Assembly (NCBI RefSeq): GCF_000213785.1
Contig: NC_015557.1
Location: 1,406,664 to 1,470,663, forward strand
Length of the DNA: 64,000 bases
Source: Hydrogenobaculum sp. 3684
Lineage (GTDB): Bacteria > Aquificota > Aquificia > Aquificales > Aquificaceae
Reading direction: 5' to 3'
In this document: positions 1-7,772 of the stretch, piece by piece
Numbering within the stretch: the first letter of the stretch is position 1
Layout: every line of letters starts with the position of its first letter
Translations under genes and position numbers: made by a program
The notes under the pieces: model-generated
Told to the model about the DNA's origin: nothing
Database searches by the model: none
What the model saw: only the letters and a program-made list of their open reading frames with translations

Positions 1-384
1 ATCTATAAAATCTAATGGTTTTACCGGGTTGCTAGATATAATTCTTGAACCATCTACTCCAAGTCTTAAGACTTTTTCCAGTTCCCAGGAAGAAGCCACT
101 TCATAACCACTGCCAAGGTAATTTAGCAAAGCCAATATTTCTTGATGATCGTTTGCTTTTACCGCATAATATATCTTTGCTTCTTTTAAAGCCTCTTGTA
201 GTTCTATAAACCTCTCTTTTATTCTGTCTAAGTTTATGACTAGAGTCGGGGTTTTTACGCTTTTAAGAACGTCCAATATAAAGGGTTTTCTTAATACTAT
301 GCTATCAAAATATTGCTTTGCAAACTTATACTGCAAAGGATATACATCCGGTACCTCTTCAGCTTCCAAAACTTTTTCTGGCAT
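1..384 (-). CDS. PLP-dependent ornithine/arginine/diaminopimelate-type decarboxylase, N-terminal part
   Basis: The gene starts at base 384 and runs off the left edge, so only the first 128 codons are visible. The segment YYAVKAN holds the lysine that binds pyridoxal phosphate in fold-type III (alanine-racemase-like) decarboxylases, and the following stretch ending in RIISSNPVKP matches the eukaryotic-type ornithine decarboxylase pattern RIIYANPCK. The family decarboxylates ornithine, lysine, diaminopimelate or carboxynorspermidine, usually for polyamine synthesis. The substrate cannot be fixed because the C-terminal specificity region is outside the window. It lies just downstream of the ArsA-like gene on the same strand. 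Confidence 0.8.
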   Translation of the reverse strand, partial: MPEKVLEAEEVPDVYPLQYKFAKQYFDSIVLRKPFILDVLKSVKTPTLVINLDRIKERFIELQEALKEAKIYYAVKANDHQEILALLNYLGSGYEVASSWELEKVLRLGVDGSRIISSNPVKPLDFID

Positions 385-414
385 AAGATTAGTATAATAC
401 CTTTTTATTAAATT

Positions 415-1608
415 TCAATTATTTTTTGCCAAGTCTATATATAGATAAGGAGCATCGTATTTAGCTTTGATTGGTTCATAATCTCTTAGTTTTCTTGGAA
501 GCATTACGTGGGATTTAAAGTTACCAGCCCTTACTATGATCTCATCCTCTCCTTTTATCACAGATATAGCGTCTTTTCTTATATATGGGGCTCTTAATTT
601 CAACATGTAGTTGCCGTTTGATTGTAAGAACTCAAAAGGCTTATCTTTAAAAAGTATATCTGCGGGATTTTTATCTTTGTATATTAAATCAGATAACATT
701 TCTAGCTTTTGCAAACCGCATACTTCTTCTTGCATAGTGGGTACATCAAATATAGGAGTAGGGTTAAACAAAGATTTTATCTCTTCAAGATAACTTTGTT
801 GAGATTTTACCCATTCTTTGAAAAACTCACAATCTGCCACTTTGTCTTTTGGAAGGACTTTGTTTACCACAACAGCATCTACGTTTACACCAAAGAGATT
901 AAAATACATATAAGCCCTTTGGCTTTCTTTTACCACCATCTTTTCTGGATTTGCCACTATTCTTACAGACGTTGTATCTGGATCTATAAGTATCTCATCT
1001 ACACCTTTTAGCTTTTCATAAAAGTTTTCAAGTGCTTGGAAATAATCATCATCGGGTAGCGGGACATCTGTTAACCTTTTTGCCACAGGCCTTGCCACTT
1101 TAAAGATCATGCGCTCTGTTTTAAATACACGTTTCATATACCATTTTAAAACCGTAGGCATCGAAACAAATCTAAGAGATTCTCCAGTGGGTGGTAAGTC
1201 TAGTATCAATACATCAAACTCTTTATCTTTGTAATATTTGTTTACGTACAGCAAGCTTGTGACTTCTTCCATGCCAGGAAGTATGGCTAGTTCTTCTGAT
1301 AAAACCCCATCAAGCCCTGTGGTGTTAAAAAGAAGCTCTAAAAATCTATAGACATCTCCCCAATATCTATCTATTTCTTCTTGAATGTCTATTTCTTGTA
1401 TATAAAGATTTTCATTTATCTGAATTGGAAGACCTTTAACGGCATATTTTTGCTCATCTGGTATATCAAAAGAATCTCCTAAACTGTGGGCTGGGTCTAA
1501 AGACACTACAATTGTCTTATAACCCATTTTGGAAAGCTTATAACCGGTAGCTGCCGATACCGTAGTTTTTCCTACACCACCTTTACCAGAAAAAAGTATT
1601 ATTCGCAT
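415..1608 (-). CDS. ArsA/Get3-family anion-transporting ATPase
   Basis: This 397-residue single-domain ATPase begins with the deviant Walker A motif GKGGVGKTT at residues 8-16, followed by the switch segment DPAHSLGD at 38-45, both typical of ArsA/Get3. The last roughly 80 residues resemble the small HSP20-like beta domain attached to many bacterial ArsA homologues. In the family ATP hydrolysis drives arsenite export with ArsB, or handles hydrophobic client proteins as in Get3. No arsB or arsR is nearby, so an arsenite role is not supported by context. I chose the ATG at 1608 rather than the in-frame TTG two codons upstream because the ATP-binding strand normally follows directly after the methionine. 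Confidence 0.85.
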   Translation of the reverse strand: MRIILFSGKGGVGKTTVSAATGYKLSKMGYKTIVVSLDPAHSLGDSFDIPDEQKYAVKGLPIQINENLYIQEIDIQEEIDRYWGDVYRFLELLFNTTGLDGVLSEELAILPGMEEVTSLLYVNKYYKDKEFDVLILDLPPTGESLRFVSMPTVLKWYMKRVFKTERMIFKVARPVAKRLTDVPLPDDDYFQALENFYEKLKGVDEILIDPDTTSVRIVANPEKMVVKESQRAYMYFNLFGVNVDAVVVNKVLPKDKVADCEFFKEWVKSQQSYLEEIKSLFNPTPIFDVPTMQEEVCGLQKLEMLSDLIYKDKNPADILFKDKPFEFLQSNGNYMLKLRAPYIRKDAISVIKGEDEIIVRAGNFKSHVMLPRKLRDYEPIKAKYDAPYLYIDLAKNN

Positions 1609-1646
1609 ATACAAAATTTAATATATAGAAATTAAAAGTCAATCTT

Positions 1647-2312
1647 TTAAATGTTTATCTCGGTAAAATCCTTTATACAACCTTCTTTTTCGCAAGGATT
1701 TTCCCTTGATACTAGACATGTTTTCATGCCGGCTTTTTTAGCAGCGTTTATCTCATCTTCTATATCTGACAAAAATAATATTTCTTTAGGGTCTAAACCT
1801 ATGGTTGAGGCTATTTTCAGATAGGAATCTGGGTCTTTTTTAGAACCTACTGTTGTATCAAAAAACCCATCAAAAAGGTATGTGATATCTCCGTAAGAGG
1901 AGTGTCCAAAAAATAGTTTTTGGGCTTTTATAGACCCAGAAGAATACACAAAAATTTTGTATCCTTTTTCTTTTAACTCTTTTAGTTTGATATAAGCATC
2001 TTCGTATATATGTCCTTTTAGCTCACCACTTTTAAACCCCTCTTCCCATATATGCCCTTGTAGCTCTTTTAAAAGTGTATCTTTTATATCTTTTTCAATA
2101 AAATCTTTGAAAACTAAAACGGCTGTTTGTAAATCTATATCTTTCTCAAGCTTTTGAGATAAGGATTTTACAATATTTTTTACATGATCTTCTTCCCAGT
2201 GTTTTTGTAAATAGTCTTTTAAGCGGTTTTTTGAATATTCAAACATTACATCTTTTACGTAGTTTATAGAAGATGTGGTGCCTTCAATATCTGTAAGAAT
2301 AGCTTTTATCAT
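1647..2312 (-). CDS. mtnC: Enolase-phosphatase E1 (methionine salvage)
   Basis: A 221-residue HAD-superfamily enzyme. The nucleophile motif is DIEGTTSS at residues 8-15, the MtnC version of DxDGT, and SDIEDE supplies the acidic magnesium-binding pair near the C terminus. It enolises and dephosphorylates 2,3-diketo-5-methylthiopentyl-1-phosphate to give acireductone in the cytoplasm. Its start overlaps the stop of mtnD by four bases (ATGA), so the two are translationally coupled as the last steps of a three-gene methionine salvage operon. Confidence 0.95.
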   Translation of the reverse strand: MIKAILTDIEGTTSSINYVKDVMFEYSKNRLKDYLQKHWEEDHVKNIVKSLSQKLEKDIDLQTAVLVFKDFIEKDIKDTLLKELQGHIWEEGFKSGELKGHIYEDAYIKLKELKEKGYKIFVYSSGSIKAQKLFFGHSSYGDITYLFDGFFDTTVGSKKDPDSYLKIASTIGLDPKEILFLSDIEDEINAAKKAGMKTCLVSRENPCEKEGCIKDFTEINI

Positions 2313-2860
2313 AAAGTGGCTATATCATCATGACTTGGAATTTTTAAAGATATAGAAGAGCCTGTGAAATGCCCTACCCAACCCTCAGGTATCAAGAAAA
2401 ATCTTATGGCTTTGAAAAAGGGCTTTGAACCCATATCAAACCAATGTTTTGTATAAGCTGGCACACTTATAAAATCCCCCTTTTCACAAAAAGCCACATA
2501 AACTTTATCATCTATATGAAGATAAAAAGTACCTGACCCATCTACAAAAAACCTCACTTCAAAATCAGAGTGTGTATGCTCTTTTAAAAACATGTTTCTT
2601 AACTCATCTTTTTTAGGATTTTCTGGTGTTAGACTTACTACATCCAAAGATTTAAACCCAAACTCTTTTATTATTCTATTTATATCCTCTTCATAGGCTT
2701 TTATTACCTCTTCTTGACCTGCATCCCAAGAAAGTTCTTTGTAAGCTTTCCATCTTTCAAACCTCACCCCTAATGCTGCCAATCTCTTTGATATCGTCTC
2801 ATGCTCTTTTATAAGCTCTAAAACGCTACCTTCTTCATTGTAAATCACAAGATGACTCAT
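2309..2860 (-). CDS. mtnD: Acireductone dioxygenase
   Basis: A cupin of 183 residues. The segment EHTHSDFE followed about 40 residues later by TKHWFDMG gives the metal ligands His, His, Glu and His of acireductone dioxygenase. With iron the enzyme makes the ketoacid precursor of methionine; with nickel it makes an off-pathway product. The frame stays open 13 codons further upstream inside mtnB, but the ATG at 2860 is preferred: it forms an ATGA overlap with the mtnB stop, and the protein then starts MSHLVIYNEE, which fits family length. Confidence 0.95.
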   Translation of the reverse strand: MSHLVIYNEEGSVLELIKEHETISKRLAALGVRFERWKAYKELSWDAGQEEVIKAYEEDINRIIKEFGFKSLDVVSLTPENPKKDELRNMFLKEHTHSDFEVRFFVDGSGTFYLHIDDKVYVAFCEKGDFISVPAYTKHWFDMGSKPFFKAIRFFLIPEGWVGHFTGSSISLKIPSHDDIATL

Positions 2861-3468
2861 AGGGCACCTCTTTGCAAATGCATACTTTTTAACTCGCAAT
2901 CAAACAAAAAATCAAGGGCTTCAAGCTTTACGTAAGCATCCATTGTATCTTTACCCCAAGCGTAAATGCCGTGAGATTTTAACAAAAATCCATATTTTAC
3001 TTCACCTTTTTCTATGGCTTTTTTTACAATATCTGATAGTTTCTTCATATCTTGCATGTTGTCAAAAATGGGTATTTCCACAACAGTCTCGTGGGTATCT
3101 ATTCCATCAAAAGCTTTTAAAAGCTCATAATCTTTAAGTAAAACCTTGTCTTTTAATAACCTTGATATCAAAGTAGCGTTTATAGTATGAACATGGAAAA
3201 CTGCGTTTACATCAGGAAAATTTTTATACACTATAATATGAAGTAGCGTTTCAGCGGAAGGTTTTTTCTTGCCATCTATGGTTTTGCCTTCATAATCTAC
3301 AATGACAAAATCTTTTTCGCTCATATGTCCTTTGTGAGTGCCAGAGGCTGTAATACATATTTTCTTATCGTCAATTCTAAATGATAAATTACCGGCGGTA
3401 GCTGGAAGCCATCCTCTTGTGTGAAACTCTTTTGCAATTTTTACAACATCAGCTACTTTTCCTTCCAT
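2857..3468 (-). CDS. mtnB: Methylthioribulose-1-phosphate dehydratase
   Basis: A 203-residue class II aldolase-like protein. His92 and His94 in FHVHTINATL are the expected zinc ligands, with a third histidine in KSHGIYAWG further on. It dehydrates 5-methylthioribulose-1-phosphate. It is the first gene of the operon mtnB-mtnD-mtnC, which recycles the methylthioadenosine released by polyamine synthesis; the decarboxylase at 1-384 could be a source of that demand. The kinase or phosphorylase and isomerase steps are not in the window. Upstream there is a TATACT/TATAAC-rich stretch about 9-20 bases before the start but no clear Shine-Dalgarno sequence. Confidence 0.94.
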   Translation of the reverse strand: MEGKVADVVKIAKEFHTRGWLPATAGNLSFRIDDKKICITASGTHKGHMSEKDFVIVDYEGKTIDGKKKPSAETLLHIIVYKNFPDVNAVFHVHTINATLISRLLKDKVLLKDYELLKAFDGIDTHETVVEIPIFDNMQDMKKLSDIVKKAIEKGEVKYGFLLKSHGIYAWGKDTMDAYVKLEALDFLFDCELKSMHLQRGAL

Positions 3469-3527
3469 ATTAAAAGTTATAGTATATTCTTTGTTTTAGG
3501 GATTGTCAAGTGATTGAATAAGTTCTA

Positions 3528-3569
3528 TTGCAAAAAATCAAAAATTTATTATATTTATTTTTAAGGAGG
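3528..3569 (+). promoter_or_regulatory. Promoter and strong RBS of the Asn/Gln-rich small protein
   Basis: TTGCAA (3528-3533) and TATATT (3550-3555) are 16 bases apart, a reasonable sigma-70 promoter. AAGGAGG at 3563-3569 sits seven bases before the ATG at 3577 and is close to a perfect Shine-Dalgarno site. Many neighbouring genes have none. Confidence 0.6.
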
Positions 3570-3576
3570 ATGAAAT

Positions 3577-3804
3577 ATGGCAAATGTAAATGTTATCAAT
3601 GCTTATAATACTTACGGTGTGCATCACCATAACAAGGTGAACGAGCAAGTTAACAATCAAAATGCAGCTCAAAACAAGGTTCAAGCTACAGCTGTTAACA
3701 AAAATAATCAAGCCCAAAATCAAAATACTCAAGAGCAGCAAAATAATCAAAACCTTCAAAATAACCCACAGCTTACAGCAACTTTATTAAACCTTTATAG
3801 ATAA
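3577..3804 (+). CDS. Small Asn/Gln-rich protein of unknown function
   Basis: A 75-residue protein with 21 Asn and 13 Gln, 45 percent of the chain, and a short HHH stretch near residue 16. It has no signal peptide, no cysteine and no membrane segment. The C-terminal residues LTATLLNLYR form the only hydrophobic patch and could be an amphipathic or recognition tail. The near-perfect Shine-Dalgarno site and a plausible promoter argue that it is a real, well-translated gene. It ends six bases before the murD start. I do not recognise a family; the composition suggests a disordered or self-assembling protein. The 73-residue frame on the opposite strand is a composition shadow. Confidence 0.72.
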   Translation: MANVNVINAYNTYGVHHHNKVNEQVNNQNAAQNKVQATAVNKNNQAQNQNTQEQQNNQNLQNNPQLTATLLNLYR

Positions 3805-3810
3805 AGCTTA

Positions 3811-5046
3811 GTGACTTATCTTGTTTGGGGAAAAGGAAGAAGCGGTTTAGCGGCTTTTAACCTTTTAAAAGCAAAAGGTTTTAAGGCTTATATAGGAGAC
3901 GACAAAGAAGATAAAAATCTTTGGAAAGATGTTTGGAATGAAATAGACACAGTAGTTTTATCACCCGGCGTACCACCTTCTCATCCTATTTGGCAAGAGG
4001 CTATAAAATCTTCAAAAGAATTAATAGGAGAAACCGAATTAGCTTATAGATTTTACAAAGGTAAAAATATAATAGCAGTAACAGGTACCGATGGTAAATC
4101 TACCACAGTGCATCTTATACATCATTTCACCTCTTTTAAAGAAGGTGGTAACTTTGGTACACCCTTTAGCGAAATAATCCTTGATAACGATAAAGAGGAT
4201 GTGGTGTTAGAAGTGTCTTCTTTTCAAGGGAAAACCTTGGATACCTTTAGACCAAACGTAGGTGTATTTTTAAACTTTTCGAAAGATCACCTTGATTGGC
4301 ATCCAAGCTTAGAGGATTATCTTTTGTCAAAACAAAAGATATTTAAAAATCAAACACAAGAAGATATATTGATATTAAATGCTCAAAAACCAGTTTGCGA
4401 TACGCCTTCTTTGGCTAAAAAGATATTTTTTGGTGAAAATGGGGATTTGAAAGTTGTGGGAAGTGATGTATATTACAAAGATGAACTTTTTATAGAGAAT
4501 ATATCTCATCCTTCTTTAAAAGGTCTTCACAATCTCTATAATATTGCGGTTGCTAGTTTTGTGGCTTTTAGTATGGGTATAAGTTTAGAAGAGATAAAAA
4601 AGAAGTTAGAAACCTTCGAAGCACTTCCTTTTAGATACCAATACTTAGGAAACTTTGAAGGTATCGATATATACAACGATTCTAAATCTACAACGGTAAA
4701 TGCTCTTACGAGCGCTTTAGAATCCACCAAAGCCCCTATTCTTCTTATAGCTGGTGGCATAGATAAAGGAGGAGATTTTTCTTCTATTGAGGCTTACAAA
4801 GACAAGATTAAAGCCGTGTTTTTGTATGGAAAAGATAAGAATCTAATAAAAGATCAAATTGAGCATTTTTTAAAAGTGTATGTATTGGAGGATTTGGAAA
4901 GCGCTTTGCTAAAAGCCAAAGAGCAGGCAAGAAAAGGAGATACTATACTTTTTTCTCCAGCCTGCGCTTCTTTTGATATGTTTGAAAGTTATAAGCATAG
5001 AGGTAAGGTATTCACTGAGCTTGTAAAAAAGCATTTTAATAGTTGA
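3811..5046 (+). CDS. murD: UDP-N-acetylmuramoylalanine--D-glutamate ligase
   Basis: A 411-residue Mur ligase that adds D-glutamate to UDP-MurNAc-L-Ala in peptidoglycan precursor synthesis. Visible features are an N-terminal Rossmann glycine motif (WGKGRSG), the ATP loop TGTDGKSTT at residues 91-99, the central EVSSFQ segment and the NDSKSTT motif of the C-terminal half. The start is GTG, six bases after the stop of the small Asn/Gln-rich gene. It stands alone rather than in a mur/fts cluster. Its last 11 bases overlap the end of the convergent SQR-like gene. Confidence 0.95.
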   Translation: MTYLVWGKGRSGLAAFNLLKAKGFKAYIGDDKEDKNLWKDVWNEIDTVVLSPGVPPSHPIWQEAIKSSKELIGETELAYRFYKGKNIIAVTGTDGKSTTVHLIHHFTSFKEGGNFGTPFSEIILDNDKEDVVLEVSSFQGKTLDTFRPNVGVFLNFSKDHLDWHPSLEDYLLSKQKIFKNQTQEDILILNAQKPVCDTPSLAKKIFFGENGDLKVVGSDVYYKDELFIENISHPSLKGLHNLYNIAVASFVAFSMGISLEEIKKKLETFEALPFRYQYLGNFEGIDIYNDSKSTTVNALTSALESTKAPILLIAGGIDKGGDFSSIEAYKDKIKAVFLYGKDKNLIKDQIEHFLKVYVLEDLESALLKAKEQARKGDTILFSPACASFDMFESYKHRGKVFTELVKKHFNS

Positions 5047-6217
5047 TATAAGGAAGCTTTGGTAATTTCTTCATTTTCACCAACTTAAAGTGCATACCCC
5101 AAAGCTTTTTGAGGTAATGCCCTATTATGGGCATTGGTAAGAATATTGCTTTTTTATCGTTTCTATAAACAAGCCCGGCTCCTTTTGTACCCATGTCCAT
5201 AAGGCATATTATACTCATATGTTCTTTATAGCTTTTTGGCGCTCCTTTAGCTTTGCCTTCTTTTAGAGCTATATTAAAAGCGCAAACTCTTGCCATTGCT
5301 TCGGCAAGATGTCCTTGTTTGGCTTTCCAATCCGGCCCTTCTAAAGCGGCAGAGTCACCTATAGCGTATACATAATCAAAATCAATTACTTTTGTGGTAT
5401 CATCTATTTTTATAAAACCAGCTTCGTTTTGGGGTAAATCGGATTCTTTTATAGCTTTATGCCCATCAGTGGCTGGTATAAAGGCTATGACATCTGCTTC
5501 TATCTTTTCACCATCTTCTAATACTACACCATCTTTTTGAAACTCTTTTATCTTCTTACCGGTTTTTATCTTTATATTTAGTTTTTTGAGCATATCTATA
5601 GCGCTGTTGTAAGCTTTTTCTCCAAGTCTAATGCCTGGTTTATCCATAGGTGCAAAGAATGTTATTTCAAAGTTCTCCCTTAGGTTTAGTTTTCTAAGGT
5701 AATCGTCTAAGTTTAATAAAAGCTCAAAAGCAGGTCCACCTCTTACACCAGATGGGTCTTTTGGATTGCCACCAAAACCTATAGCTATTTTACCAGAACC
5801 TTTTAAAACAAGCTTTTGAATGGCATCTCTTAGTTCTAACGCTTGAGTAGGCTCTGAGCATATAGAGTAAGCGTATTCCATACCTTTTGGATTTACTTTA
5901 GACCCTCCAATGGCTATCACAAGATAATCAAAATCTTTTAAGCTACCACTCTCTTTTAGTAATACTTCCTTTTCTTTGGCTTTTATAGATAAAACCTCAT
6001 CTTTAATAAATCTAAAGTTATGTATTAAGGCTAAGTTGTTTAGATTCATCTTTATATCGTTAAATTTTATCCTCTCTACAGGTATCCATATAGCCAGTGG
6101 ATATATATAGTAGTAATCTCTATTGGAAACAAGCGTTACGTCAAAACCATATTCACTAAGCAAAGAAGCTGCTTCTACACCAGCTATACCACCGCCTAAT
6201 ACCAATACCTTTTTCAT
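5036..6217 (-). CDS. Sulfide:quinone oxidoreductase-like FAD-dependent oxidoreductase
   Basis: A 393-residue flavoprotein with the FAD dinucleotide motif GGGIAG (residues 8-13), the ATG-like segment VIAIGGSK, and the second FAD motif YAIGDSA near 285-291. The basic, aromatic tail (YLKKLWGMHFKLVKM) looks like the amphipathic membrane anchor of SQR. Cys120 and Cys338 fit two of the three redox cysteines of bacterial SQR, but the central one is absent: the usual C-x-G-P-A-[YF]-E reads V-R-G-G-P-A-F-E, with Arg159 where Cys is expected. It may be a divergent SQR type, a flavocytochrome-c-like subunit or an NDH-2 relative. Sulfide oxidation is inferred, not shown. Confidence 0.7.
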   Translation of the reverse strand: MKKVLVLGGGIAGVEAASLLSEYGFDVTLVSNRDYYYIYPLAIWIPVERIKFNDIKMNLNNLALIHNFRFIKDEVLSIKAKEKEVLLKESGSLKDFDYLVIAIGGSKVNPKGMEYAYSICSEPTQALELRDAIQKLVLKGSGKIAIGFGGNPKDPSGVRGGPAFELLLNLDDYLRKLNLRENFEITFFAPMDKPGIRLGEKAYNSAIDMLKKLNIKIKTGKKIKEFQKDGVVLEDGEKIEADVIAFIPATDGHKAIKESDLPQNEAGFIKIDDTTKVIDFDYVYAIGDSAALEGPDWKAKQGHLAEAMARVCAFNIALKEGKAKGAPKSYKEHMSIICLMDMGTKGAGLVYRNDKKAIFLPMPIIGHYLKKLWGMHFKLVKMKKLPKLPYINY

Positions 6218-6325
6218 ATTAAGTTAATATACTCTTACTTTGTATTATTTTCTATGCCAAAAGCCATAAAACTAATCCCTATGATTTCACAATTAAATCA
6301 GTCTTATTGCAATATAATAGTTTTG

Positions 6326-7771
6326 ATGAACTTTAAAAATGTCTTCTTAATAAATGTGTTTTTTCTGATCTTTAGGATAACGTACGTGCTTTTTTACCCT
6401 ATATCTTTGGACCCAGAAGAAGCTCAGTATTGGGACTGGGCTAGACATCTAGATTTTAGCTACTACTCAAAACCTCCTTTGGTGGCATATTTAAACTTTG
6501 TATCGATGCATCTTTTTGGTATAAACAATTTAGCTGTTAGAATATGGCCCATTTTGTTTGCTTTTATAATGTTAAACTTTTCTTATTTTTTTGTTAAAAA
6601 AATATATGGCCCATCTGCTGCCTTCTGGTCTTCTGTTATACCAAACACCGTCATAGGTTTTAACATAAACGCAATAATGATGACCACCGATGCGCCTTTT
6701 TTGTTTTTCTGGGGACTTAGTGTCATAGCAATGTACGAAGCCCTTCATAAGAATAAATTAAAAGATTACATATACCTTGGCATATTTGCAGGACTTGCTT
6801 TTTTAGCAAAGTACACCGCTGTTTTTTTGGTGCTTGGTTTTATTTACGCTTTTATATATAAAAAAGATGTTCTTAAAAGCTTTAAACCCTATCTTTCAAT
6901 GTTAATAGCCACAGTGCTTGGCATTCAAGTGATAATATGGAATGCTTTTCATCACTTCGATGGGTTTAAGCATGTGGGGGCTTTAGCGGGAATAGAAGAT
7001 GATGCTAGTGTTAAAGCCCTAAGGGTTTTGAATTTCCTAGGAGGGCAAATTGGAGTGTTATCAATAGTCTGGTTTTTTGTATTTTTATACGCTTCTTTTA
7101 AAAGCCTAAAACAAAAAGATCACAATGATATGTATTTTATCATTTTATCTTGGCCTATTTTGCTATTTTTTGCTATTCTTAGTATAAACACAAACGTACA
7201 AGCCAATTGGCCAGACTTTGCTTACTTTAGTGCGTTTATTTTAATATCAAAATATTTTGAGGCTTTTAGAAAAAAGATACTTTATATAGGTTTTTCTATG
7301 CTTATTACAATACTTGTGATGTTTACACCAATTCTTGATTTAATAGGCCTTGGTAATATTTTAAAACCCATTCACGATCCTACAAAATTTTTGGTAGGCT
7401 GGGATAAGCTTGGTGCTTTTGTATCAAGATTTTACAAACCTGGGGATTTGGTGTTTAGCGATTACTATCAAATAGCTGGGGAGCTTGCTTTTTATATGAA
7501 AGATCATCCTGAGGTGTTTTGTATAAATTTAGGTACAAGGATGAACGAGTTTTACCTATGGCAAAATCTTATGAAAAACTATATAGGACATGATGGGATC
7601 TTTGTAAGCGTTCATCCGATAGACAAAAGAGTCTTATCTGGCTTTAAAAAAATAATATATCAAACCACTTACACCGTTTACTGGAGATCTAAACCTGTAG
7701 AAACCTACTATATATATGTATTAAAAGATTACAACGGGCATATAAAACAGGTAAAGACACGTAGTTATTAA
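6326..7771 (+). CDS. GT39-type membrane glycosyltransferase (ArnT/PMT_2 family)
   Basis: A polytopic membrane protein of 481 residues. The first periplasmic loop carries DPEEAQYWDWARHL followed by YYSKPPLVAYL, the acidic pair and KPPL motif of the ArnT/PMT_2 superfamily, then about ten hydrophobic segments and a soluble C-terminal domain. Such enzymes transfer a sugar from a polyprenyl-phosphate donor to lipid A or to proteins outside the membrane. I prefer the ATG at 6326 to the longer frame from 6254: TATAAT at 6313-6318 ends seven bases before it, so the longer form would begin upstream of the likely transcription start. It ends one base before the convergent bamA. Confidence 0.85.
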   Translation: MNFKNVFLINVFFLIFRITYVLFYPISLDPEEAQYWDWARHLDFSYYSKPPLVAYLNFVSMHLFGINNLAVRIWPILFAFIMLNFSYFFVKKIYGPSAAFWSSVIPNTVIGFNINAIMMTTDAPFLFFWGLSVIAMYEALHKNKLKDYIYLGIFAGLAFLAKYTAVFLVLGFIYAFIYKKDVLKSFKPYLSMLIATVLGIQVIIWNAFHHFDGFKHVGALAGIEDDASVKALRVLNFLGGQIGVLSIVWFFVFLYASFKSLKQKDHNDMYFIILSWPILLFFAILSINTNVQANWPDFAYFSAFILISKYFEAFRKKILYIGFSMLITILVMFTPILDLIGLGNILKPIHDPTKFLVGWDKLGAFVSRFYKPGDLVFSDYYQIAGELAFYMKDHPEVFCINLGTRMNEFYLWQNLMKNYIGHDGIFVSVHPIDKRVLSGFKKIIYQTTYTVYWRSKPVETYYIYVLKDYNGHIKQVKTRSY

Positions 7772-7772
7772 A

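Noticed and set aside
2861..2899. Longer mtnD from a start inside mtnB
   Set aside because: The added 13 residues are outside the cupin family pattern, and the ATG at 2860 has the coupled ATGA overlap.
3538..3759. 73-codon minus-strand frame rich in Leu, Ile and Val
   Set aside because: It is the antisense of the Asn/Gln-rich gene; AAT/AAC/CAA codons reverse to hydrophobic ones. The plus strand has the promoter and Shine-Dalgarno site.
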